The notes beneath the pieces were generated by a model that ran no database searches, was not told the DNA's origin, and saw nothing but the letters and a program-made list of their open reading frames with translations. Positions 1-11,900 of a stretch of DNA of 64,000 bases are shown here, one piece after another. The position numbers and the translations under genes were made by a program. The DNA is taken from contig NC_134017.1 in NCBI RefSeq assembly GCF_040712315.1, positions 2,448,001 to 2,512,000 of the forward strand, read 5' to 3'. Source of the DNA: Castanea sativa (Eukaryota; Streptophyta; Magnoliopsida; Fagales; Fagaceae). The number at the start of each line of letters is the position of its first letter. Position 1 is the stretch's first letter.

Positions 1-51
1 AATTTACATTCTTCAATTGGTAGCATCCAGTTAATGTTCATTTCAACAAAC

Positions 52-1570
52 CTCTAAGGGTTTTCCAATAGAATATCCATCTGGGAAGAGGTTCAATGTG
101 AAGGAAACTTCATCCTCTATCAAAACAAGGGAAAACCAACACAGTCAAGATCCAAACATAACTCGCATATGGCTAACAAAAACAACTGTATCTAACCTGC
201 TGATGGAGGTTGTCCTTCAGCAAACATAAATGATGCAGACACCCCAACAACACCTTCACCTCCTCCAAGAAGATCACCCTATATCATAAGAAAATCCAAA
301 CTATCATGACAGAAAATAAAGTACAAATAATTAAATATCAATGTAATTCGGCTTCTCATTCTACTGATTAAAGGGCTTGCAATCAAGTAAAAAACAAAAG
401 CTTTGCTGATTGCAATATGGGGAGTATAATCATGTTCTCTGAATAATACAATATATCAAATTATCTATTTCAATTGCTGGAAGCGAAAGGGAAACTTTAG
501 ATTTTGAATTTTAAATTTCCTCTGCATCTCATTTCTGAAGAAGGAAAACTTAAATCAAAAGAGCTGAATGTTTGTATTAACCAAGTAGGCTCCATTCAAA
601 ATTTTGGGTTTTCAAGCTCAAAAAACATGCAAAGTATGTCTTCTTCTTTTTTCTTTTTTTTTTCTTTTTAAGATATTTTCAGCAACAAAATGTAGCATAA
701 CAGGAACATCACACTGCCAAGACGAAGAAACTACAATTTTCACAAGGTTCCAACTTTATATATATATTTTGCTTACAATAAGTAAGGGAGGGGGAATTCA
801 AATTCAAGTTCTCATTGGGGAGACCAGGCCACAAAGCTCTTGGCTTCAGAAGCTTCCAACAGTTAATTTAACATGGCATCTGCTAAAACACCTTGATAGG
901 TCATGAACAATATTTTAAAAACAAAAAGATTTATGGAAGGTGATTATCAATTTGGAGCTTTAGCCTTTATAGCACCCCCTCCCCAACCAAAAAATACGAG
1001 TAAATTTTCCATCTATTGTCAGTTACAGTACCCAAAAAAAAACCCACCAAAACCACTAAGTTTAGCATCTGGGCAAAATACTATTTAAATAAATTACCCA
1101 TTTACAGTACCAAAAAATAAAAAATAAAAAACACCAAACCACTAAGTTAGCATCTGGGCAAAATCCTATTTAAATAAATTAACCATTTACTGAAAATATA
1201 TCTTGATTTAGTGCTTCCTGAGACACCTGATGAAAGAAATTAAAATCCTTAAATTTCATGTCTTTACATCATCTGCTTTGAATTCCCAAAAAAAAAAAAA
1301 GGTGAAAATCTCACTTCAATTAAGGAAATTAGCACTAAAAAGAAACCCAATTAGTTGCACTAAGCTCAGCTGAAATTCAAGGCCTTTACTTCCAGTAAAA
1401 AACCCAAAAGATCTAAGAACTGCAAAATTGAGATCACTAATACTTTTTATTTTCTCAGTATCAAAACAGACTCCCAATTAATTACACAAACTTCAACTGT
1501 TCACACAAGAAAATGTCAGCAATCAAAAGACAACAAATTCATATCCCAAATCTCAGTCTCCACCATCCCC

Positions 1571-1605
<35 letters not shown>

Positions 1606-1956
1606 CACTCAGCTGAGCGTAAATCAACTAATTCTACATACACATACAAGTACACACATCAAAACCAAAAATCTCAGCTTTTTCACACAAAACCCAGCTG
1701 AAATCCAATACCCAGAATTCCCAATTCCCCACTTCTCCAATTTCCCTCACGTTTTCCCGGGAACCAATCAAGAGTAACCAATCAAATGAATTCAATTCAC
1801 TTCACATAACTTTTTTGTTTTTTTGGTTACCTGTTGCTTTGAGCTCTCCTTGGAGTTGCTCTCCGGCTCGTCGTCGGCGACAACGGCGCCGTCGTTGGCC
1901 GGAGGCTTGGGGCGGTACCTCGCGCCAGTTTTCGAGACCTTGAATGAGACACCCAT
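52..1956 (-). CDS. PHL: PHL-like protein (SPT20-type), 5' part, runs off left edge
   Basis: Three coding exons are visible, read right to left: 1956-1831 (ATG start, 42 codons), 278-197 and 116-52. Each is bounded by AG/GT and the phases join (0, then 1, then 0). The protein begins MGVSFKVSKTG, runs through an acidic stretch, then a Gly-rich segment (GDLLGGGEGVVGVSASF), and reaches EDEVSFTLNLFPDGYSIGKP at about residues 70-90. This start plus the EVSF-LNLFPDGYSIGKP motif matches my memory of plant PHYTOCHROME-DEPENDENT LATE-FLOWERING, a nuclear glutamine-rich protein with an SPT20-type domain. In Arabidopsis it links phytochrome B and CONSTANS to control flowering. The SPT20 domain itself would lie left of position 52 and is not seen. 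Intron 1 (279-1830) is about 1.55 kb and holds an AT microsatellite. The exon structure is strong; the name rests on recall of the N-terminus only. Confidence 0.68.
1577..1602. repeat. AT dinucleotide microsatellite
   Basis: An uninterrupted run of TA/AT repeats of about 26 bases inside intron 1 of the PHL-like gene. Confidence 0.9.
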
Positions 1957-2177
1957 CTAAAAATTCTGCGGGTCTTAGAGTAGTGTTTGGATCATAAGAA
2001 AATGAGAGAAAATTAAGAGAGAAAGAGAGAGAGGGAATTCAAATAAAAAAAAGCAAAACCAGGTTGTCGGGCTAAACCAAAAACCCAGGAAGAAGAAGAA
2101 GAAGAAAAAAAAAAAAAGGTTTTTCTGTTTTTGTTGTTATTAGCAGAAAACAAGAAAGAGTAAAAAAAAAAAAGTAC

Positions 2178-2199
2178 AGAGAGAGAGAGAGAGAGAGAA
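2178..2199. repeat. GA dinucleotide microsatellite in 5' leader
   Basis: An uninterrupted GA run (CT on the coding strand) between the candidate TATA box and the ATG of the PHL-like gene. CT-rich leaders are common in plant genes. Confidence 0.85.
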
Positions 2200-2233
2200 G
2201 CACGCGAGGAGATGTGAAAATGTGTAAGTGTTG

Positions 2234-2240
2234 TTTTATA
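2234..2240 (-). promoter_or_regulatory. TATA box candidate for the PHL-like gene
   Basis: On the minus strand this reads TATAAAA, within CTATAAAACA. It lies about 280 bases upstream of the ATG at 1956, so transcription would start near 2200 and give a leader of roughly 250 bases. The leader carries a GA/CT run at 2178-2199 and A-rich stretches, typical of plant 5' UTRs. Inferred from position and sequence only. Confidence 0.45.
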
Positions 2241-2270
2241 GCTTTGTTTTGTTTGGTGTTTGACTTTCAC

Positions 2271-3178
2271 TCTTTGAAGATGTTTTTATTAATGATTTGT
2301 TACCTTAACAAATCTAGAAGAAAAAAAAATAATAATAAACAATACTTATCTCATAGTAGAATTTATCCCCTTAAGAAATCTAGAAAAATTATATAAATTT
2401 TGTCAAACTATATTTTTTTTTTTTTTTTTGGGTCAAAAAATGCATCTAAAGGGTGCTTGGACCAATCAAATCATACCTTTAGAATTTTTTTTTTCTCCTT
2501 TTATCTTTGTAAATGGGTAAATTATGATATATGTGAATCACATATATCATAGGTTTTTTACAAACTATACTAAAAAGAGTAAACATGTAAATTTTAGAAT
2601 GAGCAAATTCAAATGAATATTGATGTATAATTTTAGTGAAGTGAGGCGACACATCGAATACGAGATTTGTTTAAATGAATTAACAATTTCTTCTAAGCAA
2701 AATACTAATGTCATTTATGAAGAATTCCATGATTAGTTGACTAATAGAGAAAGTTTTGAGAGAAAATTAAGACTGAAATAATGTTATTCAAGAATGATAT
2801 GATACACGAGAGGCTCTGTTGCTTATATGCAAAACAGAGTAAGACTATAGTTATAACGGATTAACGACAACTAACCACCTTAACAAACTTAACAGACTAC
2901 ACTAACTAAGTTAATGCGCTAACTATCGTATAACCCATTGTTGGTTACGACTTGTAATACTAGTAGGTGGTTAGAGTAATATAACTTATGTATTATTGGA
3001 GAGGACAACTTGTTGTTGGAGAAGAATTTTTCTAGACAAGTCATTTGTTTAATACTTACCAATTTAAACATCCATACCATGGTAATAAATTGGAAGAGAT
3101 CCCTCTAACCCAATTTCGGCCGAAGAAAATTTTTGTACATGTAGAATTATCATTTTGTGGGTTTTCCACGAATGTTGA
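2271..3178. other. intergenic, no gene seen
   Basis: AT-rich sequence with no ORF showing protein similarity. It is the upstream flank of the PHL-like gene. Around 2780-2990 the sequence resembles decayed repeat DNA, but no ends or target duplication could be found. Confidence 0.5.
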
Positions 3179-3190
3179 TGATGCCACTTA

Positions 3191-4347
3191 AGGACGGAGC
3201 CAGGAGTTTTATTGAGGGGGGGCGAAGTATAAAAACATTTTTTTTTTCTTGAAAATTCAAACTAGCATCCATTTAGTATAACAAATGGAAGATGCGAATA
3301 ATTATTTTTTTAATAAATTACGAAACAATTATATATCAAAAAGGAATATAGCATTATTTTAAATCTAAAAAATCATCATAACTAAAATAATTATTTCAAA
3401 CCAAGCATGACAATTTTCAACCATAAATTTATAATTTGGAATAGCTTGAGCAAAGCATCAAACATCACTTCCTTGTACATAAAAAATCTCATTAGGAACT
3501 TTAGTAATTGTGTCTGTGTGCATCAACCATTGAACAATGTGTAGTGTGTCATGACTCATGACTCGCTTGGGTGTGGCATTTTTAATCTTACTATCTACTA
3601 ATTGCTAGACATAACAGTAACCATTCCACTAAACAAAAAGACAAAACATCTCAACTGAATTAATTGTTCAATTGCAACAGAGCAACTCCCAAAACGCATT
3701 ATACACCACTTTATAACTATTAAAAAAAAAATTCATTTCAAAGTCGAATAAAGTGAAGTAGTAATAATGCCGTTCAGAGAAAGATATTAGACAATAAGAA
3801 ATTAAACGACACAAAAAGAAGCAGAGAGTAACACAACCAAAAAAAGGGTAAAAACTAGAGTCAGAGCAACTTAGCAGATAGGAGATTGGACACACAGTCT
3901 CACTAATGAAGTAGAAACGGCGGCAGTATCATGAGTGGATCAAAGAGGGCAAAATCACACACACACTCTCTCTTTGTTCGACTGGTATTTGTATTATCTT
4001 TTTTAGGAAATTTTTTCTTTAAAATTAATAGAGCTGAAATTGAACTGTTGATTTGAAGATCTGATTAATTTAGATCTAATAAAATTATTAAGGGCTTTTT
4101 TCTTGTTTATTTGGGCTTTACTTTTTATGTTGTTTGGGCTACTTTTTCTTGAATGTTGTTTGGGTTAATTTTTTTTGGTTAAAGAGGTCAAGGTTATATT
4201 TTCAGTGGGTAGAAGGGGGGGGGGCGGCATGAACAATTTACTTAAGCCCAAATTCAAAAAACTCATAAAATATTATATACTTCTTTTTTGTTTTATAAAT
4301 TCCAGGGGGGGCCATTGCCCCCCAAGGTCATCAAATAGCTCCGTCCC
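3191..4347. mobile_element. non-autonomous DNA transposon with target duplication
   Basis: The ends are a 9 bp inverted pair, GGACGGAGC at the left and GCTCCGTCC at the right. Both sides are flanked by the same 12 bases, TGATGCCACTTA, at 3179-3190 and 4348-4359. Runs of G sit just inside both ends (3216-3222; 4203-4212 and 4305-4311). Internal ORFs are short and show no transposase. The length (1157 bp), short terminal repeat and long target duplication suggest a non-autonomous element, perhaps Mutator-like (9-bp-class duplication), but the superfamily is not settled. Confidence 0.75.
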
Positions 4348-4389
4348 TGATGCCACTTATCTAGACTCATAGTATTCTTGCACTTTATA

Positions 4390-4763
4390 TATGTTTTTAT
4401 GGCACAAAGGATTGTATTGGGTTTTTTTTTTAATTATTATTTGATAATTATGGGGGAATTCAAATCTTGAACATCTCTATTAAAAACACCAAGAGATGCT
4501 TGTCGAATTACAAGATTCTTGATTACTGAATTGTTTATCTTTTGGAAACATTTTGGTTTCTTAATAGTATAAATAAGAATAATGATTAATTTGTTTATTT
4601 AAATTTATGTTTGAATTCTTTGAAACACATACTATGGTAGGATAACACCTAAGGTAAGTTCAATATACCATTTTCTCTACAACAACATAAGAATGAAAAA
4701 AAAAAAAAAAAAAAAAAAACATAAACTCCTTTGATATTTTTTATTGATTTTTTAAATAATATA
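4390..4763. repeat. direct repeat A, left copy
   Basis: About 370 bases repeated in the same orientation at 5452-5826. Shared landmarks are GGATTGTATTGGG, TTATGGGGGAATTCAAAT, CACCAAGAGATGCT, TTTGGAAACATTTTGG and TACTATGGTAGGATAA, ending in a poly-A tract and TTTTTTATTGATTTTTTAAATAA. By eye the copies are roughly 90 percent identical. The spacer is an LTR-like fragment. No coding content. Confidence 0.85.
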
Positions 4764-5451
4764 TGTAAGGTCCTGCTTTGGAGCCTAAGCCTAAAGGGAA
4801 AAGGATCTCGGCCCAAAGAGTCTAATACAATAAATTTATAGAGAGTGAGCTAAAAAATTAGGCTCTAATGAATCAGATAACAATTATAATGAGCCCAAAT
4901 GAAAAGAAAGCAAGAATAAAAAGGTTTTATTCAAGCTAAATCGCCCTCGGCACAGTCCGAGGAGACTAAATCTCATATAATTGTCTTTTGAATTTGGTTA
5001 GAAGTCCAGTTCTTAATGTTACACTGTTTCTCCCCCTATTTTTTCGATCCCCCTCCCCCTGGAGGGTTTCTTACATTATATAGCTCCCCTTAGATGATCT
5101 TAGCCCTCCATCTGTTGACCATCCAGGCCACCACTTGAGTGCCCATCCCATTAGACACCTTCCCAATCCCCCTGAGTTGCGGCAGCTAAGGCAGCACTGT
5201 TCACGAGTCCTCTCCACATAAATGCAGCCAAGAGGTTTGATGGGATGCATTAAATGTAGTGGCAACCACCAACCTTTCAGTCACGTCAATGCCTAGCCCC
5301 TTCCCCAAAGCTCTTCCTATACAATACGACCTCCTCTGATGACGTGCGATTGATGTGACCGTACCGTCCGAGGGCGGGGCCTCCTCGGCAGGATAATGGC
5401 CCTTCTTGGCCATGGGTATGACACGTAGCGCAATTACCTTCCTGGAATTCC
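4764..5451 (-). mobile_element. truncated LTR fragment
   Basis: On the minus strand this ends in CCTTACA at 4764, the same end as the solo LTR at 7238-8085. It carries a TATA-like CTATATAATG near 5080 and several TCCGAGGA/TCCTCGG motifs shared with the other LTRs of this window. The 5' part (high coordinates) is missing: no TG start or target duplication was found before direct repeat A resumes. Short ORFs here have no recognisable protein. Confidence 0.55.
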
Positions 5452-5826
5452 TGTTTTATGGCATAATGGATTGTATTGGGTTTTTTTTTAAAATTTTATT
5501 ATTTGGTAATTATGGGGGAATTCAAATATTGAACATCTCTATTAAAAACACCAAGAGATGCTAGTTGAATTACAAGATTCTTGATTACTAAATTGTTTAT
5601 CTTTTGGAAACATTTTGGTTTTTGTAATAGTATAAGTGAGAATAATGATAAATTTGTTTGTTTAAATTTATGTTTGAATTCTTTGAAACACATACTATGG
5701 TAGGATAATACCTAAGGTAAGTTTGATATACCATTTTCTCTACAACAACATAAGAATGAAAAGACAAAAAAAAAAAAAAAAAAAAGAACTCCTCCGTTAT
5801 TTTTTTATTGATTTTTTTAAATAACA
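5452..5826. repeat. direct repeat A, right copy
   Basis: Second copy of the 370 bp repeat at 4390-4763, with the same order of landmarks and a poly-A tract at 5766-5784. The pair could be a local duplication that an LTR later entered, or the two ends of an old element. No PBS, TG..CA ends or target duplication support the latter. Confidence 0.85.
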
Positions 5827-6221
5827 TCTAATTGGACTTTTTGTCCACTCCACTCCTTATTTATAATTTATTTACAAATTATAAAAATGAAGCAGTTTGA
5901 TTTTTAGTTAACTTTGAAATCTTTTGTCACATAAATTTTAAGACCTCATAGTTTTACACATCCTTTATTTATTTATATATATATATATAAAATTAAAGCC
6001 AAAGCAGTGAGAAAATCTAATTAGATTTTAAATTGAATTCCAATTGTTATCTAATTTCGCATCACATGTCCTATTTAAGTTTTTTTTTTTTTTTTTAATT
6101 TTTGTTCTAAGCGAGTTAATGTTGTGCAAAAGATGAAGAGTCTAATATAAATAAATCATAAAAAAAAAACCAATAAAAAAAAGAAGAAGAGTAAACTCAT
6201 ATGTATAAGAAAAAAAAAACT

Positions 6222-6261
<40 letters not shown>

Positions 6262-7237
6262 GACTTAAAAAATGTGTACCTCTTACACCAAGTAAAATTT
6301 GTTTGTTTGTTTTTTTTTTTTTTTTTTTTGAGAATAACACTAGGTATAATTTAAACCAAAATATGTGTGTAATTATGAAAGTTTTTTAGTGTACAATGCA
6401 TATGTACAAATTATGCACTAGTTATTTTAATAGACACATATTAATTGATCTTAAACACTCCATTAAATCCCTGCCATATTATACTTTTCTTTAAATGATA
6501 AAATATATAATTTTAAATACAAGCATCATCGTAATAAATACCTATTAAATTCCATCAAAATAAATAAGGACAAAACTTAAGTACAGTATTTTATGTGTTA
6601 TTTTTTAGGTTCCCTTCTTAAGATTCAACTATGTACATACTTAACTAAAAAATACACTTCCATTTTATGTGGAAAAATCCACATTGCAGAATCTTAAAAG
6701 GAGAATCTAAAGAACAGTATCTAAATCTTGTCCAATAAATAAATACCTATTAATAGTTAAAGAAACGAAATAACAATATTATCTTAATCTTTCCAATTAC
6801 TGATTAGTTTATATAACTTAGAAAACAAAAATGGTAAAATATTATTTTGGTCTATAAACTTTATTAATTTTTTTTAATCCCTAAACTTTAAAAAGTGACT
6901 TCTTCATCCTTAAACTTTGAAGAGGAGTATTATTATTAGTTTATAGGAAAAAAAAAAAAGGGATGAAAAAAGAATTTTTTTCAATAGTTTAAGAATGGAA
7001 AAAAAAACTTTTAGTAAAATTTCAAAACAAAAAGTAAAATATTTTCAATAGTTTAGAAACTAGAAATAAAATCTTCAGTAGTTTAAGAGTAAAAAACAAA
7101 ATTTTTAAAATTTAAGGATGCAAAACAAACTTTTAATAAAGTTTAGGGACTAAAATGATATTTTATCCAAACAAAAAAGCACAAAGAGGTAGCAAGTGAT
7201 TGGTTAATTTGATACCTAATATTATTTTAATAGTTAT
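5827..7237. other. intergenic, AT-rich, no gene seen
   Basis: Very AT-rich with homopolymer A/T runs and a GA microsatellite at about 6226-6258. No ORF with protein similarity and no clear element ends. Around 6840-7160 are repeated phrases of the type TTTAGGGACTAAAAT, as seen in many plant MITE or LTR relics, but boundaries could not be set. Confidence 0.5.
6226..6258. repeat. GA dinucleotide microsatellite
   Basis: Long perfect GA run in intergenic DNA. Confidence 0.9.
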
Positions 7238-8085
7238 TGTAGGGGCATTGGGCCCAGTAGTTTACAAAGGATGACCCAACAAAGTCTTTTGGGCTAAAAA
7301 CCCAAATCTGAGGACATCAAATGATCTAGGAGTGCGTGAATGTACCTCATAAAGAAAATGCTAGGCAAGAGGTGATAAACGATTGACCAATTATGTCCGA
7401 GGAATATATTTGTCCTCGTATAGTTAAGCCGAGGTCATAGGAAGAGAGGTTTAAAGTCCCCGGGCTATGTTATAAGAAATCCTATGACCACGGGAAGACA
7501 CGGCACACGTGGAGGACAATAGAAAGAACAGTGGAATATCTAAGGTAAAGCTGCTACCACCGCCCACCCATTAAAGGCTCTGTAATTGATATACTGGCTG
7601 CATTAATGGAAAGGTTGGACCTGAGCATGAGGTTCGGAACTTGGTTCCTGACCCTAGCGGATTTCAGGGAGAAATTGATGGGACAAGTATCCAAAACCAG
7701 CGTTACAACCATGAGGTGGAAGATGATAAAGAGAAGAAGAAGAAGTATAAATAAGGGAAAGGACCTTCGAAAGGGGAGGGGCTCTTTCTTTTGAGAAGAA
7801 AGACAATGCTATTTGATAATTCAACGATCTATAATTGTAATCAGCCTTAGGCAGCCATATTATAAACTATCCTCGGATTGTGTCCGAGGAAGAGTTTTCA
7901 TTGATACTCTTACAATAATTCTTTATTTCGAGTCATTGGGCCCGGAGCCCGTTTCTTTTCTTTGTTATTTAAACCATCCTTGAAATCTAGATTACAAACC
8001 CACTCTCTACAAATTTATTGTAAAAAGGCCTTTCAAACCCGTTTCCTTTCATTTGTAAATTGGGAATTTGAACTGTGTCCTTACA
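7238..8085 (+). mobile_element. solo LTR, 848 bp
   Basis: Starts TGTAGGGGCATTGGG and ends GTCCTTACA, flanked by the 5 bp duplication GTTAT at 7233-7237 and 8086-8090. A TATA-like TATAAATAAGG lies at about 7745, and TCCGAGG motifs recur inside. No second LTR or internal domain is adjacent, so this is most simply a solo LTR left by LTR-LTR recombination. Motif sharing with the solo LTR at 32331-33102 and the full Tat element at 52003-62686 points to a related Ty3/gypsy family. Confidence 0.85.
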
Positions 8086-8354
8086 GTTATTATTTAAAAT
8101 TATACTATTTGAAGTTATTTGGGGTTTGTTTTATAAATAGTGTTAATTTAAATCATCATTATTAAAATAATATTATTTTACAAATTTTGCCAATATGGCC
8201 AACACGGCTAATGTGATTTCAAACTGATATTATGGACCCTAAAAAAAATGATTAAAAAAAATTCTACCATCATATAGACTAATTTTAAACTCAACAATGA
8301 AAAAAAACACACACACACTGACACACATACAACACTCTTCGTATAATCTATCAT

Positions 8355-8727
8355 CCCTAGAATACGTACAAGATATGCCCTTTTCATCTATCAAATGACA
8401 TCCTTTACTTTGATAAGGAATCAAAATACCATCCGATTTATGCCCAAAAAAAAAAAAATACCATCCTATTTGCAAATGCAACACAAATTTTTGTTCTATG
8501 CCAAAAACTTAATTCATCTTGGCACCAAAAAGTTCTTGTACTTTGCTTGCTGCAAGCCTGCAACTGAGAGTAGCTATTTCCAGTTGCACCAATGTTACAC
8601 ATTCAACTCTGCAGACTGCAGTTCTTTTCAAGATGTATACAGAAAATTATTCTTGTTTTTGCTTTATATAACTGAACTGTCATCCACTACCTTGCTAAAA
8701 TAGGCATATCTTGTACGTATTCTAGGG
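8355..8727. repeat. 25 bp perfect inverted repeat with 323 bp spacer
   Basis: Left arm 8355-8379 (starts CCCTAGAATACG) and right arm 8703-8727 are perfect reverse complements over 25 bases. No matching target duplication flanks the arms. The unit lies 3' of the NUP107 stop codon, possibly in or just past its 3' UTR. It could be a MITE that lost its duplication or a local inverted duplication. Confidence 0.75.
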
Positions 8728-8929
8728 CTGAAATAATGAAAAAGGCCAAACACAATAAACATGCATCGGCATGATAGTCATAATGAAGCTTGCCTTGATA
8801 TTGACAAAATATAACACGTTTTACAACAAAATTAATCCTTTCATAACTGGAGAAAGGCGTTAACTCATCAATTTTACAATCCTATCAAGCCCTGTATTAA
8901 GACCTTGATTTTTACATCCATAGCAATGA

Positions 8930-11900
8930 TCAACAAGAAAGTTCTTCCTGAAGTTCCATTTTAAATATTGAGTACTCCCTCTCAGACAATAAAAATTCCT
9001 GAACATGGTAAAATAATAAAATAATGTCAGCCGAAACAATTTGACATGGACAGGGGGGGGGGGGGGGGAAGTAAACTGAGGATGCTTAGCAGTCCCTAAG
9101 AGTCATAGATAAAATAACAGTTCAATAAAATAACATTTTGTGGATACTGTCTTTGGATAAGTACAATAATTAGATTAAGAAAAGAAACTCAAATAAGCGG
9201 GATATACAAGAGAATCCCCTAAAAAAAATACACCAAGTATGCATAAAATTTCTGAAGCCAAAAAAAGAAGAAAGAGGGAGCTCCCCAATAGAAGTAGACC
9301 ACTAGTTAGAAGTTGGCAAGAATTAATACTCTTGAGAACTGTAAACTTATGTAACTTAGATGACATGAAAGTGGCAAACTTATTATTTGCAAATGGAATT
9401 GCTAGTCCATGCCATTTTAGTAGTAAAGTTAGACCCTATATCTTTACTAAGTCTTTATTTTTATTTTTATTTATTTTTTAAATCTCCCTTGAAGACAAAT
9501 ATGCACTTGCTGATTAGAAAAAGAAAAAAAAGAAAAGAAAAAAAAACCCTAAGTGTTATGCTCCCTTAGAGGGAACAGTCTATCCCAAGAGTTAGTGGGA
9601 GAAAAAGTTTAATAACTAGTAAGTGACCCACAGACAATGCTCATCATGATTAAAGGCTCAAGCATGCAGTAAACAATTTTTCTGTGCACCAGTACGCAAA
9701 ACTATTTATTAGCTTACCTGCAATTGTTGCTGGCTAAACAAATGAAGAAACCCAGTTTCAGGGCAAGCAACCAGTTCAATCAATTCATCATGGCTTTCAG
9801 GTGGATTGCCAGACTCCATAAGTGAAACTGAGACCTGCAAATGAGACAAAAATCACTACTAAAAGTTGCTGATAAATGGGAATTTGAAAGAGAAGCCTAC
9901 ATGAACAAAGATAGTGCAAGGAATCCACTGTATTAAGATTAAATAATTTAAAAGACAGACAGAGTAAGAAATTATTCTGAGGGAGAGGCTTACCTGCATG
10001 CACCGAAGAATGACTTCAGGAAGGCAGCACCTACGACAAAGACCATGCACGATGTATGTAGCAGGGCCTTCTATAGAACCATCTTTGCTTGAATACCATG
10101 CGTCCAAACGGGAGATCTCCATTGTAACCCCTGCTTGAAATCGAAGAAGCTCACCTGGATTAAGTAATAATCAATTCAATCAGTACTGCATCAATTAATG
10201 CCACTTTGGAGAACTGTTTCACTTCTCTTACGCCTGTTTTAGTAATTGAAAAGGTGAAGTTAAGGATGAAACTATCCAAGTTATCCCCTTCAAACATCTC
10301 AGATTAGAATTTCTTAAATTTTAATGTGTGGTTATATACCAACTTTCTCTTAATTTGAACACATGAAATTTGAGAATTGGCAACAAAAGCACACAAGATT
10401 AATCAAATACTATGTTTCATCATTACAATGCAATTTAACCAAACTGCAACCCGCGTATGTGCTTTACTAAAACTGTAGCTATGATTATGTCACTTACCTT
10501 TGAAGCCAGCAGCCATAATAGTACCAAGTATACCACCATCATTCAGCTCATGTGGCCCAATTCCATCACCTGCAACTGCCAAGCAGCGAAGTACAACCTC
10601 AATGCAGTAATTGTCCCTTGCTGATACAGACACATTCACCTGTCCAAAAATTTCAGAATATGTCAAAGAGGGGAATTAAATAAGGATTTTGATGCATGAA
10701 AAACTAATTTCCAAAGTCCAATATGGATTTTTGTGACATGTAACTTTATATGGATTACAAATTCCAAGTTGAGATATACTGGGTCCAGGACCAGATTCTT
10801 GGGTTTAATTTCTGTAAATATCAGGTGAAGTGTAGCATTAATCAAGTTACTAAATTTCATTTGTGATATAAGACAAGATAAGGATTGCATCTTTTTTTTT
10901 TTCCCAAAAAACCACGACTACTGCAATCCTTAATAGTATAATTGGTGAGTAATTCAGCATTACTCCAGATTTAACATCTTTCGAAGGGCAGAATGAGGTT
11001 AAGAACAACTTGGACCACAATTAAGCCTATACTAGGGCTCCAGTGTTCATTTTTGGTCATTGGTACACCCCCTTGCCATCTTTTAAAGGTTTAACTTGGT
11101 AAAGTAATTGACTCAATAAAAAATAAAAAGAAATCAAAATTAAGTTATTCATATTTCTTAATTAAATATCTAAAGCCAGAATGGACTTCACACTCAAGGC
11201 TGATCTTTTTCCTCAGTCATTTTCTTTTTGATAATGCAGGGAACCTTTCAAAATAAGAGCCCTTTGGACTTGCCTTTGGCCAGTAAAACCTATGGGCAAC
11301 TAACCCCACCCACCAGAACCAGTTGCCGGGTAATCCAAGGCATTCACCCCTGACTATTAAAACATATTGAAAACTCTATCTTTCAACTTTGTATTATTTA
11401 CACAGACCTCTGCATGAAGACTGAAGGAAAAGAAAAGATAATCTTAGTAGTCGATTCATTTGGTAAAATAAGCCTCTGAAGGAAGCATGCTTGTACCAAA
11501 GAGCCTTAATTATTAAAAATTTAATAATCAGAAAAAGGCTCAATAAGCATACCATTAGCTGCCGATTTAACACAACATCCTCAGTCACTGAAGAGTAAAG
11601 GGCACTCGTTAAAGTAGTACACACTGTAGCATCTGGAGACATACATTCACCAGAAGGTAGGCAGAGCATTGCTGTGGCATGCAATTCTAGAAATAAAGGT
11701 TCCTCTGACGTATAAATAGGATCTTCAGATGCAGCCAACCAAGGATTCTCTTTTCCTAGAGAAAGTAGATGAATCAATTATAATCCAGAGTAATATGATG
11801 AGCCTAAATCCACCATTCTCAATGAAAATTATACCATAAGAAACATACTAGATAATCCCAACATGGTCAGTCTCTGCTTTTTGCATATGTAAAATGATAG

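Noticed and set aside
2013..2270. 85-codon ORF upstream of the PHL-like gene
   Set aside because: It lies in the CT-rich leader and is simple Ser/Phe-rich sequence.
3668..3895. 75-codon minus-strand ORF in the DNA element
   Set aside because: No similarity to a transposase or other domain; Phe/Tyr-rich chance ORF.
4390..5826. small LTR (TRIM) element made of the two direct repeats
   Set aside because: No TG..CA ends, target duplication, PBS or PPT at the repeat borders.
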